In this document: in pieces, positions 36,524 through 45,397 of the stretch
How the letters are laid out: each line of letters begins with the position of its first letter
Position numbering within the stretch: the first letter of the stretch is position 1
Source: Bacillota bacterium
GTDB taxonomy: Bacteria > Bacillota > Desulfotomaculia > Desulfotomaculales > VENG01
Assembly (NCBI GenBank): GCA_009711705.1
Contig: VENG01000030.1
Coordinates: 1-45,397, forward strand
Reading direction: 5' to 3'
DNA length: 45,397 nucleotides
Program-made: the position numbers and the translations under genes
Notes under the pieces: model-generated
What the model saw: the letters and a program-made list of their open reading frames with translations, nothing else
Database searches by the model: none
What the model was told of the DNA's origin: nothing

Positions 36524-37554
36524 TCATATTTTTTTTGCACTGACCATACCCATACCGTCAACAAGGACGTCATGTTCTACGGCAATATCCGCAAATCCTG
36601 CATTTGTGAGCATTTCCCGATGCTCTTGTTCAGTATAGGCCTTCCCATGATCGTACACATTCAAGAAAGCTAGACCAAAAGCCAGTGATGCCGGAGGTGC
36701 CAGGCAGGAATTTTCTAAAACGCTTCCGAAGATAAAAATCCGGCCTCCCTGCACCATGGATTGACTGATACCCCTCAAAAACATCTGCGCCTGTTCCTTC
36801 GAAAGTGTTTGAATAACAGCCCGAAGAATTGCAACGTCATATTTGCCTTCGGGGGAATCAGAACAGAGATCGGTTGCAGATACACTAATTCTGCAGGACA
36901 TGCCGGCTTCCTCTATGAAACGTTCGGCCAATTGCGCCACCTTCGGCAAATCTACAACAGTTGCTTTGAGTTGAGGGTATTTATTACAAATGGCAATTGA
37001 TACCCCCCCTGTACCATTCCGGCATCAAGAAGCCTTTCAAATTTTGATAAATCCAATTTTTTCGCTATCTCCTTTCCGCCCCTGAGACTGCTGTGAATCT
37101 GTTTTCGGAAAAATTTCAACAATTCTTCATCCGGCAAGGTATGATAATCGATTTTTGCCTGTGGTTTTCCCGTTCGAATACTTTCAGCCGTATTCAGGCT
37201 GGTTTGCCAAAGCATGTTATAAAACCTGCTCATTTCGCCAATGTAATCTGGACGCCCGCGAACCAGAAATTTATCGGCTTCGGGAGTATTAGAAAATCTA
37301 TTGTTTTTCACCTCTAGTAAACCAGCCACCACAAGTAAATTAAGAAGAGGGCTAAGTTTATCTTCTTGAACATCTAAAGCAACTGCAAGGGTTCTCGCTT
37401 CCATGGGGCCGTCTTTGAGAGGCGTAAAGACATCAAGTTGCATTCCTGCCAACATGGAAAATGCAGGAAAAACAGCATGAACATTACGCATTATGTTTGA
37501 TGGCCTTAAAGTCTCACCAAATGAGAAATTGTTTTCGGTGTGCTTTTTTTCCAT
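36524..37554 (-). pseudogene. Frameshifted O-methyltransferase (acetylserotonin/TcmN type)
   Basis: The N-terminal part (36952-37554) has the dimerisation winged-helix domain: VFPAFSMLAGMQLDVFTPLKDGP, LLNLLVVAGLLEVKNNRFSNTPEADKFLV. It then loses frame at LLDAG. Adding one base near 37014-37022 restores NGTGGVSIAICNKYPQLKATVVDLPKVAQLAERF and continues to 36524 through a normal SAM methyltransferase C-terminus (YDVAILRAVIQTLSKEQAQMFL, GGRIFIFGSVL). The repaired protein would be about 343 residues. ATG 37554 follows AAAGGAG. A single-base indel means recent decay or sequencing error; the substrate is unknown. Confidence 0.8.
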
Positions 37555-37639
37555 TGTTTTCTCCTTTGGTCTAGTATTCTTCTATAGATTCGTCCAGAAC
37601 ATAAGCTGTATAGTGACGATTTATGCAAAAAATTATTAT

Positions 37640-37701
37640 AAAAAAAAGAAGGGTAAACCATTCATGGAATATTGTCAATACCATGAAGTCTACCCTTCTT
37701 A
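37640..37701 (-). terminator. Terminator of argG (arginine operon)
   Basis: AAGAAGGGTA (37647-37656) pairs with TACCCTTCTT (37691-37700), with an inner CATGG/CCATG stem. On the minus strand it is followed by TTTTTTTATAA. It lies close after the argG stop. Confidence 0.85.
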
Positions 37702-37728
37702 TTGGTGCACCTTTTTACCTAGTCTTTT

Positions 37729-38934
37729 CTACTTCAGTCCGGTTTTCTTTTCCATTATCGCCTGCACTTTTAAGGGCAGCCCGAAAAGATTGATAAATCC
37801 TTCGGCATCGGCCTGGCTGTAGACCTCATCTTCGTTAAAGGTGGCCAGCTCTTCGTCGTACAGGGAATATGGCGATGTCACCCCGGCGGGTGTGCAGTTG
37901 CCCTTGTAGAGCTTCATGCGTACCGTGCCGGTAACAGTGCGCTGGGTTTTATCCACGAAGGCGTCCATGGCCTCGCGCAGGGGCGAGAACCATACACCGT
38001 CATATACCAGCTCTGCATAACGGGTGGACAGCTGTTCTTTAAAGTGCAGTGTATTACGGTCCAGGGTCAAGAGTTCCAGTTCCCGGTGAGCAAGATACAG
38101 TATGGTGCCGCCGGGAGTTTCATATACGCCCCTGGATTTCATGCCCACCAGGCGATTTTCCACCATATCCACTACGCCCACGCCGTTGGCCCCGCCAAGA
38201 GCGTTCAATTTTTCCAGTAGCGTCACAGGGTCTATTTCCTCGCCGTTAAGGCGGCGGGGGACTCCCTGTTCGAAGGACAGTTCTACATAGGTGGGTACAT
38301 CAGGTGCCTTTTCCGGGGAAACCGTCAGTAGCAACACATCCTCCGGCGGCTCCTTGCCGGGATCTTCCAGGTCCCCGCCCTCGTGGCTTAGGTGCCACAG
38401 GTTGCGATCCATGCTGTAAGGACGGTCCTTGGTTACCGGTACCGGGATGCCCCTTTCCTGGGCATAATCTATGGCATCATCCCTGGAGCGAATATCCCAC
38501 TCCCGCCAGGGAGCAACAATTTTCAGTTCCGGCGCCAGGGCTTTCACACCCAGCTCAAAGCGTACCTGGTCATTACCCTTGCCGGTGGCACCGTGGGCTA
38601 TGGCCTCTGCACCTTCCTTGGCAGCTATTTCAACCAACTTCTTGGCAATTAAGGGTCTGGCCATGGAAGTGCCTAAAAGGTACTTACCCTCGTAAACAGC
38701 CCCGGCCTTTAAGGTGGGGAATATGTATTCTTCCACGAATTCGCGGCGCACATCTTCTATATATATCTTTTGCGCGCCGCTGTTTACGGCCTTTTCCTCC
38801 AGGGGCTCCAGTTCCTCCCCCTGGCCCAGGTCCGCGGCCATGGCAATAACCTCATAGCCGTATTTTTCCTTTAACCAGGGTATGATGATGGATGTATCCA
38901 GGCCTCCGGAATAGGCCAATACCACTTTTTTCAC
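37729..38934 (-). CDS. argG: Argininosuccinate synthase
   Basis: ArgG joins citrulline and aspartate using ATP to form argininosuccinate. The 401-residue protein starts [17 protein letters not shown] with the PP-loop, and contains [36 protein letters not shown] and [20 protein letters not shown] 38934 follows AAAGGAG. It is the last gene of the operon, 54 nt after argF, and is followed by a strong terminator. Confidence 0.98.
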   Translation of the reverse strand: MKKVVLAYSGGLDTSIIIPWLKEKYGYEVIAMAADLGQGEELEPLEEKAVNSGAQKIYIEDVRREFVEEYIFPTLKAGAVYEGKYLLGTSMARPLIAKKLVEIAAKEGAEAIAHGATGKGNDQVRFELGVKALAPELKIVAPWREWDIRSRDDAIDYAQERGIPVPVTKDRPYSMDRNLWHLSHEGGDLEDPGKEPPEDVLLLTVSPEKAPDVPTYVELSFEQGVPRRLNGEEIDPVTLLEKLNALGGANGVGVVDMVENRLVGMKSRGVYETPGGTILYLAHRELELLTLDRNTLHFKEQLSTRYAELVYDGVWFSPLREAMDAFVDKTQRTVTGTVRMKLYKGNCTPAGVTSPYSLYDEELATFNEDEVYSQADAEGFINLFGLPLKVQAIMEKKTGLK

Positions 38935-38988
38935 TTTAACCGCTCCTTTGCCACATTAATTTCCATTATTTAGGTGTAACGATTTTAA

Positions 38989-39936
38989 TTAATGGCCCAT
39001 TAACAGTGCCAGAACTGCTTTTTGTGCATGCAGCCGGTTTTCTGCCTCATCCAAAACCACGGCATGAGGCCCGTCAATTATTTCCGCTGAAACTTCCTCG
39101 CCCCGGTGGGCCGGCAGGCAGTGCATAAAGATATAATCAGGTTTGGCCCGTTTGATCAGGTCAGTGTTTACCTGGTAAGGGGCAAAGGTTTGAAGACGCT
39201 CCTTTTGTTCAGCTTCCTGCCCCATACTGGCCCAGACATCGGTTACCACCACGTCTGCATCCTGCACGGCCTCCAGCGGACTCAACAATATGGCCACGCT
39301 GCCACCGGTTTCAGATGCCATACTGCTTGCATCTTCCACTATGTGCGGTGCCGGCAGGTAATTTTGCGGCGAAGCAACGCTGATATGCATACCCATTTTG
39401 GCACAGCCGTATAACAAAGAATGACAGACGTTATTACCGTCTCCCAGGTAGGTAAGTTTCAGTCCCTTTAATTCTCCCTTATGCTCCCGCACTGTCTGCA
39501 GGTCAGCCAAAATTTGGCACGGGTGCAAAAGGTCAGTAAGACCATTGATAACCGGGATGTCAGCACTTTGCGCCAGTTCTTCCACATCCTTCTGGGCAAA
39601 GGTGCGAATCATGAGACCGTCCAGATAGCGGCTTAAAACCTTGCCGGTATCAGAAATGGTTTCCCCGCGTCCTAACTGCAGGTCAGCGGCACTGAGATGA
39701 AGCCCGTGCCCCCCCAATTGAAACATGGCTACTTCAAAGCTCACCCGGGTACGTGTTGATGGTTTCTGGAAAATCATACCCAATGTTTTTCCCTGCAGCA
39801 GCGATGATTGATTGCCTTCCTTGTGGGATGATTTTAGTTCATCCGCCAAATTTAATATCTGATTTATTTCTTCCGGAGTATAATCTTTCAGGGACAGTAA
39901 ATCCCGTCCTTTTAAATTGCCTTGTAATAACGGCAT
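38989..39936 (-). CDS. argF: Ornithine carbamoyltransferase
   Basis: ArgF forms citrulline from ornithine and carbamoyl phosphate. The 315-residue protein has the carbamoyl-phosphate loop FQKPSTRTRVSFE, DLLHPCQILADLQT, LTYLGDGNNVCHSL, DVWASMGQE and the MHCLPAHRG ornithine-binding motif. ATG 39936 follows AGGGTGA. It is preceded by a terminator-like hairpin in the argD-argF gap. Confidence 0.98.
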   Translation of the reverse strand: MPLLQGNLKGRDLLSLKDYTPEEINQILNLADELKSSHKEGNQSSLLQGKTLGMIFQKPSTRTRVSFEVAMFQLGGHGLHLSAADLQLGRGETISDTGKVLSRYLDGLMIRTFAQKDVEELAQSADIPVINGLTDLLHPCQILADLQTVREHKGELKGLKLTYLGDGNNVCHSLLYGCAKMGMHISVASPQNYLPAPHIVEDASSMASETGGSVAILLSPLEAVQDADVVVTDVWASMGQEAEQKERLQTFAPYQVNTDLIKRAKPDYIFMHCLPAHRGEEVSAEIIDGPHAVVLDEAENRLHAQKAVLALLMGH

Positions 39937-39950
39937 AATTTCACCCTTTC

Positions 39951-39975
39951 AAAAAGGGGACAGTCCCCCTTTTTT
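39951..39975 (-). terminator. Terminator-like hairpin between argD and argF
   Basis: AAAAAGGGGAC (39951-39961) and GTCCCCCTTTTTT (39963-39975) form a near-perfect stem that starts at the argD stop and ends in a run of Ts toward argF. The argF ribosome site lies just downstream. It could lower expression of argF-argG relative to the upstream genes. Confidence 0.6.
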
Positions 39976-41164
39976 ATTCTTTACTCAAAACGCCGTCCAG
40001 TATTTCCACCGCGCGGTCTATTTGGGCACGTTCTACGTTGAGGGGGGGGATAAAGCGCAAGGTGTTACCGTTTACACAATTAATGAGCAAACCCTTTTCC
40101 TGGCATTTAGAAACAATGCCCGTGCCCTCAATGGTCAACTCCATCCCCAGCAGGAAGCCCATTCCCCTTACTTCTTTGACGAAATTGTACTTACCGGCTA
40201 GCACATCAAGCCATTTCTTAAAGTAAAGGCCGGCAGCATTTACCTTGGCCATGAATCCTTCTTCCAGCATGGTCTCCATCACTGCCACACCGGCAGCACA
40301 GGCCAGTGGATTGCCCCCGAAGGTGGATGCGTGATCCCCGGGCTGAAATGCTTGGGCCACTTCATCTTGGGCTAGCATAGCACCAATGGGAAAGCCTCCA
40401 CCCAAAGCCTTGGCCAGGGTAATAATGTGCGGCTCCACGCCATATTGTTGGTAGGCGAATAACTTACCGGTACGGCCCAGCCCGCACTGCACCTCATCAA
40501 AAATGAGCAGCAGCCCCTTTTGGTCACATATTTCTTTTACACCTTCCAGGTAGGATTGATGAGCTGCATTTACTCCGCCCTCTCCCTGCACAGGCTCCAG
40601 CATTACGGCACAGGTATGGGGACCTATAGCCTCTTCCAGCGCGGCCAGGTCATTGAAGGGCACATATTTAAATCCCTCGGGCAGTGGTTCAAACCCCTGT
40701 TGGAATTTTGCCTGCCCCGTAGCTGTAATGGTAGCCAGGGTACGACCGTGGAATGACTTAAGCGCGGTTATTATTTCGAACTTATCCTGACCCCTTTTAA
40801 ACTTGGCATATTTGCGCGCCAGCTTGATGGCCGCCTCATTGGCCTCGGCACCGCTGTTACAGAAAAAGGCCTTGCCACAGCAAGAGTTTTCCACTAAAAG
40901 GCGTGCCAGGTGAGCTTGGGGTTCAATATGATAAAGGTTACTTACATGCATCAGGGTACGCGCCTGCTCAGTGACAGCATCCACCACGGCAGGATGGCAG
41001 TGCCCCAGAGAATCTACCGCCAGGCCCCCCACAAAATCCAGGTATTCATTACCCTCGGCATCCCACACCCGCGAACCTTGCCCTTTTACCAGGGCCAGCG
41101 GCAGGCGGCCGTATGTTTTCATTATATATTTTTCCGTTAATTCCATTATTTCTTGGGTACTCAC
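39974..41164 (-). CDS. argD: Acetylornithine aminotransferase
   Basis: ArgD converts N-acetylglutamate semialdehyde to N-acetylornithine with PLP. The approximately 396-residue class III aminotransferase has YLDFVGGLAVDSLGHCHPAV, NSGAEANEAAIKLARKY, FHGRTLATITATGQ, LIFDEVQCGLGRTG and ITLAKALGGGFPIGAM with the PLP lysine. GTG 41164 (VSTQEIMEL) is chosen because AGGAGGG lies 6 nt upstream; a TTG eight codons further would bury that site. It lies 28 nt after argB. Confidence 0.96.
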   Translation of the reverse strand: MSTQEIMELTEKYIMKTYGRLPLALVKGQGSRVWDAEGNEYLDFVGGLAVDSLGHCHPAVVDAVTEQARTLMHVSNLYHIEPQAHLARLLVENSCCGKAFFCNSGAEANEAAIKLARKYAKFKRGQDKFEIITALKSFHGRTLATITATGQAKFQQGFEPLPEGFKYVPFNDLAALEEAIGPHTCAVMLEPVQGEGGVNAAHQSYLEGVKEICDQKGLLLIFDEVQCGLGRTGKLFAYQQYGVEPHIITLAKALGGGFPIGAMLAQDEVAQAFQPGDHASTFGGNPLACAAGVAVMETMLEEGFMAKVNAAGLYFKKWLDVLAGKYNFVKEVRGMGFLLGMELTIEGTGIVSKCQEKGLLINCVNGNTLRFIPPLNVERAQIDRAVEILDGVLSKE

Positions 41165-41192
41165 CAAAAACCCTCCTCCAAAAACCAATATG

Positions 41193-42077
41193 CTATTCTA
41201 CCATGGTACCTATACCTCTGTCGGTAAATATCTCCAGTAAAATAGAATGGGGAACCCGGCCATCCAATATATGCGTAGTCTTTACCCCGCTTCTGACGGC
41301 AGAAACACAACACTCTACCTTGGGAATCATGCCACCTTCAATTACACCACTGTTTATTAATGCAGGAACTTCGTTTACACCAATGGTGGAAAGCAGCGAA
41401 TTGCTGTCGTCTTTATCTGCCAGTATACCCTCCACATCGGTGAGTATAATTAGTTTATCAGCATTTAAAGCTTCTGCCAGGGCCCCGGCGGCACTGTCGG
41501 CATTAACATTGTAGCTGTCACCGCCTTCACCCGCAGCAACCGGTGCCACAACAGGTATGTAACCTTCTCGGATAACGGTGGAGATTATCTGCGGGTTTAC
41601 CCGGTCTATTTCGCCCACGCGCCCAATATCTACCGTCTCCACCTCTCCGCTTTCTGCCGGCACCCGGCCGAACTTTTTGCGGGCCATCAGCAGATCGGCG
41701 TCCTTACCGGAAAGGCCAACTGCCTTGCCGCCAATATTGTTGAGCATACCTACAATTTCCTTATTGATTTTACCGACCAGTACCATTTCCACAATATCCA
41801 TGGTATCCTCATCGGTAACCCTCAGGCCCCCCACAAATTCGCTTTTCTTGCCCACACGCTTGAGCATCCCGGTTATTCCCGGCCCTCCGCCGTGTACTAT
41901 CACCGGATGCATCCCTACATACTTCATTAAGACTATATCGGTAAGTACTGCCTTTTTCAAATCACAATTTATCATGGCGTTTCCGCCGTATTTAATGACC
42001 ACGGTTTTACCATAAAATTTCTTTATATAAGGTAATGCTTCCACCAGGATAGAAGCTTTTTCCTGCGCGCTCAGCAC
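41193..42077 (-). CDS. argB: Acetylglutamate kinase
   Basis: ArgB phosphorylates N-acetylglutamate, usually the arginine-controlled step when ArgJ recycles the acetyl group. The 294-residue protein has [49 protein letters not shown] and [29 protein letters not shown]. The N-terminal extension ([23 protein letters not shown]) is the helix typical of arginine-sensitive hexameric enzymes. GTG 42077 follows AGGGGGAG. It lies 17 nt after argJ. Confidence 0.98.
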   Translation of the reverse strand: MLSAQEKASILVEALPYIKKFYGKTVVIKYGGNAMINCDLKKAVLTDIVLMKYVGMHPVIVHGGGPGITGMLKRVGKKSEFVGGLRVTDEDTMDIVEMVLVGKINKEIVGMLNNIGGKAVGLSGKDADLLMARKKFGRVPAESGEVETVDIGRVGEIDRVNPQIISTVIREGYIPVVAPVAAGEGGDSYNVNADSAAGALAEALNADKLIILTDVEGILADKDDSNSLLSTIGVNEVPALINSGVIEGGMIPKVECCVSAVRSGVKTTHILDGRVPHSILLEIFTDRGIGTMVE

Positions 42078-42094
42078 TTTACTCTCCCCCTGTC

Positions 42095-43324
42095 TTACGT
42101 GCGGTAATCGGCATTGATCTTAACGTAGTCGTACGTAAGGTCGCAGCCCCAGGCCGTGGCCCCAAACCGCCCGGTTTTCATATCCACCGCAATAACCACC
42201 TCATCGGCGGCTAATATTTGCAGGGCATTCTCTTCACTGAAGTTAAGTGCTCCCCCTGCACGGGCCACCTGCTCTGCGCCAATGAAAATATCAACTTTCT
42301 GCGGGTCAAACTCTGCCCCGGAGTAGCCCACCGCACAAAGAATACGCCCCCAGTTTGCATCTCTGCCAAATATCGCCGATTTAACCAGGCTGGAAGAGGC
42401 CACGGCTTTGGCCGCCAGACGGGCATCCTCTTCTGTACCGGCATTGCTTACTTTAACTTCCAGAAGCTTGGTTGCCCCTTCACCATCCCTTGCCACCATC
42501 TTGGCCAGCCGGTTGCAAACCTCTAACAGTGCTTTTTGGAACACTATAAATTCTTTACTGTCTGTACTCAACTCCGGACCACCCGCAGCTCCATTGGCCA
42601 TCACTAAAACCATGTCATTGGTACTGGTGTCCCCATCTACGGTGATCATGTTAAAACTTCTTTCCACCGCATAACCAAGGGCCGCCTTTAACGCCTTGGG
42701 TGAAACCACGGCATCGGTAGTGATGAAACCCAGCATGGTGGCCATATTGGGGTGTATCATTCCCGAGCCCTTGGCCATTCCGCCGATGGTTACCCGGACT
42801 CCTCCCATTTCTACGGCCACTGCTGTCTCTTTGATCACCGTGTCAGTGGTCATAATAGCTTCGGCTGCATCCGCCCCGCCATCGGCATTAAGTTCACTCA
42901 CTGCTACTTCTATGCCCGGAATAATTTTATCCATGGGCATAGGCTGCCCGATAACACCGGTGGAGGCAACCACCACACTTTCTTCTTCCATACCCATCAG
43001 CCGGCTTACCTCGGCCGTCATTTTCCGAGCATCTTCCATCCCGCCACTACCATTGCAGGCATTGGCGTTACCGGAGTTGATGACAACCGCCCGGGCGCTT
43101 CCCTTGGCCACCCGCTCCCGGGTTAGAAGCAACGGATGGGCCTTTACTTTATTTTGCGTAAACACCCCGGCCGCAGTAGCCGGATGTTGGGAATATAAAA
43201 GGGCTAAATCACGCTTGCCGTTTTTGCACCCGCTCCGTATCCCTGCAGCCAAATAGCCCCTGGCTGCCGTAATGCCGCCGGCAACCTCTTTTATTTTCTC
43301 TTGCATATCATTCAAGATTATCAC
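42095..43324 (-). CDS. argJ: Bifunctional ornithine acetyltransferase / N-acetylglutamate synthase
   Basis: ArgJ moves the acetyl group from N-acetylornithine to glutamate, and often also uses acetyl-CoA. The 409-residue precursor has [57 protein letters not shown] with the autocleavage Thr196, and [11 protein letters not shown]. Cleavage before Thr196 would give alpha and beta chains. GTG 43324, TTG 43315 and ATG 43306 are all possible starts; GGAG spacing slightly favours TTG 43315. It lies 23 nt after argC. No separate argA or argE is seen, so a cyclic pathway is expected. Confidence 0.97.
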   Translation of the reverse strand: MIILNDMQEKIKEVAGGITAARGYLAAGIRSGCKNGKRDLALLYSQHPATAAGVFTQNKVKAHPLLLTRERVAKGSARAVVINSGNANACNGSGGMEDARKMTAEVSRLMGMEEESVVVASTGVIGQPMPMDKIIPGIEVAVSELNADGGADAAEAIMTTDTVIKETAVAVEMGGVRVTIGGMAKGSGMIHPNMATMLGFITTDAVVSPKALKAALGYAVERSFNMITVDGDTSTNDMVLVMANGAAGGPELSTDSKEFIVFQKALLEVCNRLAKMVARDGEGATKLLEVKVSNAGTEEDARLAAKAVASSSLVKSAIFGRDANWGRILCAVGYSGAEFDPQKVDIFIGAEQVARAGGALNFSEENALQILAADEVVIAVDMKTGRFGATAWGCDLTYDYVKINADYRT

Positions 43325-43347
43325 TCCACATCAAGGTTTTACATTAC

Positions 43348-44388
43348 TTACGGGTACATACCCGGGCTGTCTATACCTGCCGCTTCATCAAAACCATAAA
43401 TTATGTTCATGTTTTGTACTGCCTGCCCCGACGCCCCCTTGATCAGGTTGTCTATGGCCGAAGTTACTACCACTCTACCGGTACGGGGATCAGCAGTTAC
43501 CGCCACATCGCAGCAGTTGGAACCTGTCACCGCCTTGGTCTGCGGCAGCATCCCGGGCGGCAGCACACGCACAAAGGGCTCAGTTTCATAATAAGTATCA
43601 TACAGTTCACGTAGGGCACCGGTATCCATTTCCCGATTCAGTTTGCCGTACATGGTACTTAAAATACCCCGGTTCATAGGCGTCAGGTGGGGCGTAAAAG
43701 ATAGTTTTATAGCCTGCCCAAATACAGCACTTAATTCTTGCTCGATCTCAGGCGTATGCCTGTGCAGACCTATGTTATAAGCCCTTATATTTTCATTAAC
43801 TTCACAATACAATGTCCCCACGGAAGGGCTTCTGCCCGCACCGGAAACACCGGATTTGCTATCGATAATCAGAGTGTCCGGATCCAATAAACGTTCTGAT
43901 ACCAGTGGTGCCAGCCCCAAAATGGCACTGGTGGGATAGCACCCCGGATTACCAATGATGGATGCCCTTTTTATTTTTTCCCGATACAGCTCCGGCAGGC
44001 CGTATACTGTTTGCTCAAGTAGTTCCCTTGCCGTATGTTCCACCTGATACCATTTTTCATATTGATTATAATCCTTAAACCTGAAATCAGCTCCTAAATC
44101 TATAAGCTTCTTACCCTGCCGGATAACTTCGGCTCCCACAGGCATAGCATGGCCGTGGGGGAGCGCGGTAAATACTACGTCTACTTGTTCCACTAACGCC
44201 GGCAGGTCCAGTTCTTCACAGGTTAGATCAATATATTTATACAGGTACGGGTAAACCTCCCAAAAGGGTTTCCCTGCATAGCTCTTAGTAGTTAAAACCT
44301 TCAACTGCGCCTTCGGGTGGGCGTGGATAATCTTTACCAGCTCAGAGCCTGCATACCCGGTGGCACCGATAATTCCAACTTTAACCAA
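43348..44388 (-). CDS. argC: N-acetyl-gamma-glutamyl-phosphate reductase
   Basis: ArgC reduces acetylglutamyl phosphate with NADPH. The 346-residue protein starts KVGIIGATGYAGSELVKII (Rossmann), and has FTALPHGHAM, LGADFRFKD, the catalytic Cys150 in IIGNPGCYPTSAILGL, SGVSGAGRSP and HRHTPEIEQEL. TTG 44388 follows GGAGGTGA by about 9 nt and gives the usual N-terminus. It is the first gene of argCJBDFG, directly downstream of the promoter with ARG boxes. Confidence 0.98.
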   Translation of the reverse strand: MVKVGIIGATGYAGSELVKIIHAHPKAQLKVLTTKSYAGKPFWEVYPYLYKYIDLTCEELDLPALVEQVDVVFTALPHGHAMPVGAEVIRQGKKLIDLGADFRFKDYNQYEKWYQVEHTARELLEQTVYGLPELYREKIKRASIIGNPGCYPTSAILGLAPLVSERLLDPDTLIIDSKSGVSGAGRSPSVGTLYCEVNENIRAYNIGLHRHTPEIEQELSAVFGQAIKLSFTPHLTPMNRGILSTMYGKLNREMDTGALRELYDTYYETEPFVRVLPPGMLPQTKAVTGSNCCDVAVTADPRTGRVVVTSAIDNLIKGASGQAVQNMNIIYGFDEAAGIDSPGMYP

Positions 44389-44421
44389 GGGTCATCACCT
44401 CCACTTTACTGTAACTAACGA

Positions 44422-44459
44422 ATGTGATAATTATACAATCCTATGAATAAAAATACAAT
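44422..44459 (-). promoter_or_regulatory. Tandem ARG boxes (ArgR/AhrC operator)
   Basis: 44442-44459 (TATGAATAAAAATACAAT) matches the ARG box consensus TNTGNATWWWWATNCANA at every defined position except the last. 44422-44439 is a weaker second box (right half ATACAA good, left half shifted), with a 2-bp gap. Tandem boxes with this spacing bind the arginine repressor hexamer. ArgR itself is not encoded in the window. Confidence 0.75.
44430..44458 (-). promoter_or_regulatory. Promoter of the arg operon
   Basis: On the minus strand TTGTAT (44458-44453), a 17-bp spacer and TATAAT (44435-44430) lie about 40 bp upstream of argC. Both hexamers fall inside the tandem ARG boxes, so repressor binding would block polymerase. 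Confidence 0.75.
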
Positions 44460-44599
44460 GATAAATTTGGTATGGGTTTATGTTACCCACAAACTTGAAT
44501 TACAAGCAGCACATGTGATTACTATTTATTTACATGATAATGGTAAAACTTCCGGGTATCGTCCTGCATAGTATGAGAAGAAAAGAATTATATAATTTA

Positions 44600-45260
44600 A
44601 GGATTAAAAGATAAAGGGCTTTTTGACGGGATTACAGGATTTGCAGGATAGGTAAGTTAGTTGGTTAGGAAAACGTTGAATAAATTGGAATGAGTGGGTG
44701 CTAATTTTACCCTTTCCAACTTTGACACAAAGTGGATTAGTTTAAATACGATAAGTCTCATAAATGCGCAATAACAAAATCCCGTTTGATCCCGTTAATC
44801 CCATCAAAATATAAGACCCCAAAGAAATACCCAAGGTTTTTATCGTGTTTTATCCTGTAATCCTGTCTAAGGTTTAAAGATTTAAAAGATTAAAGGCTTT
44901 TTGACAGGATTACAGGATTTGCAGGATAGGTAAGTTTGGCTGGCTTTAGATTGATGCCTTTGCTAAATCAGGAAGTTGTCCGTGTCTACGATTTAAAAGA
45001 TTAAAAGATAAGACCTTTTTTTCGACGGGATTAACGGGATTTATGGGATTGTTGGATTACGGGGGCTTTGAATCAATGGCTTTATTTTTGGGCAGGTAAG
45101 TTTTTTTGTGGTTCTATTTATATAGATTTATTATTTTAGTTCATTATAGGATAAGTACTTAACATAGTGCAGGTTGGCTTATATACGCTGAGGATAACGC
45201 AAACGCGCAAAAACAAAATCCCGCTTAATCCCATTAATCTCGTCAAAATAAAAAGACCCC
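44600..45260. repeat. Second cluster of degenerate ACAGGAT/ACGGGAT repeats
   Basis: Units resembling TTTTTGACAGGATTACAGGATTTGCAGGAT occur at about 44620-44650, 44901-44930 and 45022-45050 (GACGGGATTAACGGGATT variant). Inverted units occur at 44778-44806, 44851-44867 and 45216-45246. Direct and inverted copies alternate. No gene of useful length lies between 44400 and 45378. Two G/A versions (ACAGGAT and ACGGGAT) coexist. The same family fills 17540-18000. Confidence 0.75.
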
Positions 45261-45300
45261 AAAGGAATACGAGGCCACTGAAAAACCCCAAATATATAGG

Positions 45301-45338
45301 CGCAATTCCACAGATGTCTGTGGATTGCGTCTCTTTTT
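45301..45338 (+). terminator. Intrinsic terminator (plus strand)
   Basis: CGCAATTCCACAGA pairs with TCTGTGGATTGCG around a short loop (45301-45329), followed by CTCTTTTT. No plus-strand gene is visible just upstream, so it may end an untranslated RNA, act as a leader attenuator, or be a stray element. Confidence 0.65.
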
Positions 45339-45378
45339 ATGATATAATAGAGATAAAATAATACATAAATGGGTGATT

Positions 45379-45397
45379 ATGGTGCTAAAGCCTCAAC
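45379..45397 (+). CDS. Possible start of a plus-strand gene, cut by the window end
   Basis: ATG 45379 opens MVLKPQ to the last base. A TATAAT at 45343-45348 lies upstream, but no clear GGAGG site is present (only GGGTG). Too short to identify. Confidence 0.2.

Noticed and set aside
44600..45260. Possible CRISPR array or tandem repeat array
   Set aside because: Same reason: alternating orientation, uneven gaps and variable unit sequence.

Overview
The window looks like chromosomal DNA of a spore-former-type Firmicute. The best guess is a Desulfotomaculum/Peptococcaceae-like clostridium. This rests on the linked c-di-AMP/glucosamine operon with a glmS ribozyme, T-box control of isoleucine genes, the citramalate route to isoleucine, frequent TTG/GTG starts behind strong GGAGG sites, and methanogen-like small families (DUF1638, MTH865). 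The genus is an inference; no rRNA or tRNA gene is visible.

Layout. Positions 1-3000 are AT-rich and look acquired: a twice-frameshifted DUF6155 gene and a two-gene ATPase + HNH module resembling Septu (PtuA/PtuB) anti-phage defence. Positions 3.6-9.2 kb carry, on the minus strand, cdaA-cdaR-glmM-glmS, with a textbook glmS self-cleaving ribozyme before glmS and good promoters before cdaA and glmM. Positions 9.8-24.8 kb hold one long minus-strand branched-chain amino-acid cluster: an Ile-specific (AUC) T-box leader, then ilvE-ilvD-ilvB-ilvN-ilvC-ilvB-leuA-leuC-leuD-leuB-cimA. It makes valine, leucine and, through citramalate, isoleucine. About 570 nt between the T-box terminator and ilvE are filled with repeat and IS-end-like debris.

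Positions 24.9-30.7 kb carry a DUF445 membrane protein, argH, an unknown membrane protein and a secreted NamZ-like muramidase with a cell-wall-type C-terminal domain. Positions 30.8-33.9 kb are the only plus-strand block: a methyltransferase, then DUF1638, a Crp/Fnr-family regulator, a small winged-helix-like protein and an MTH865-like protein. The same 14-bp dyad (GTAAAACAGTTTAC) lies upstream of both DUF1638 and MTH865, which points to a small regulon of the adjacent regulator.

Positions 31.5-36.5 kb hold a deleted relic of sfsA, intact sfsA (with a perfect 38-bp palindrome at the relic's deletion point) and a B12-binding radical SAM protein. A frameshifted O-methyltransferase follows. Positions 37.7-44.5 kb are the arginine operon argC-argJ-argB-argD-argF-argG, with a promoter overlapped by tandem ARG boxes. 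Two intergenic zones (17.5-18.0 and 44.6-45.25 kb) carry a degenerate ACAGGATTAACAGGAT-type repeat family in both orientations.

All assignments come from reading translated sequence and motifs; no database search was run.
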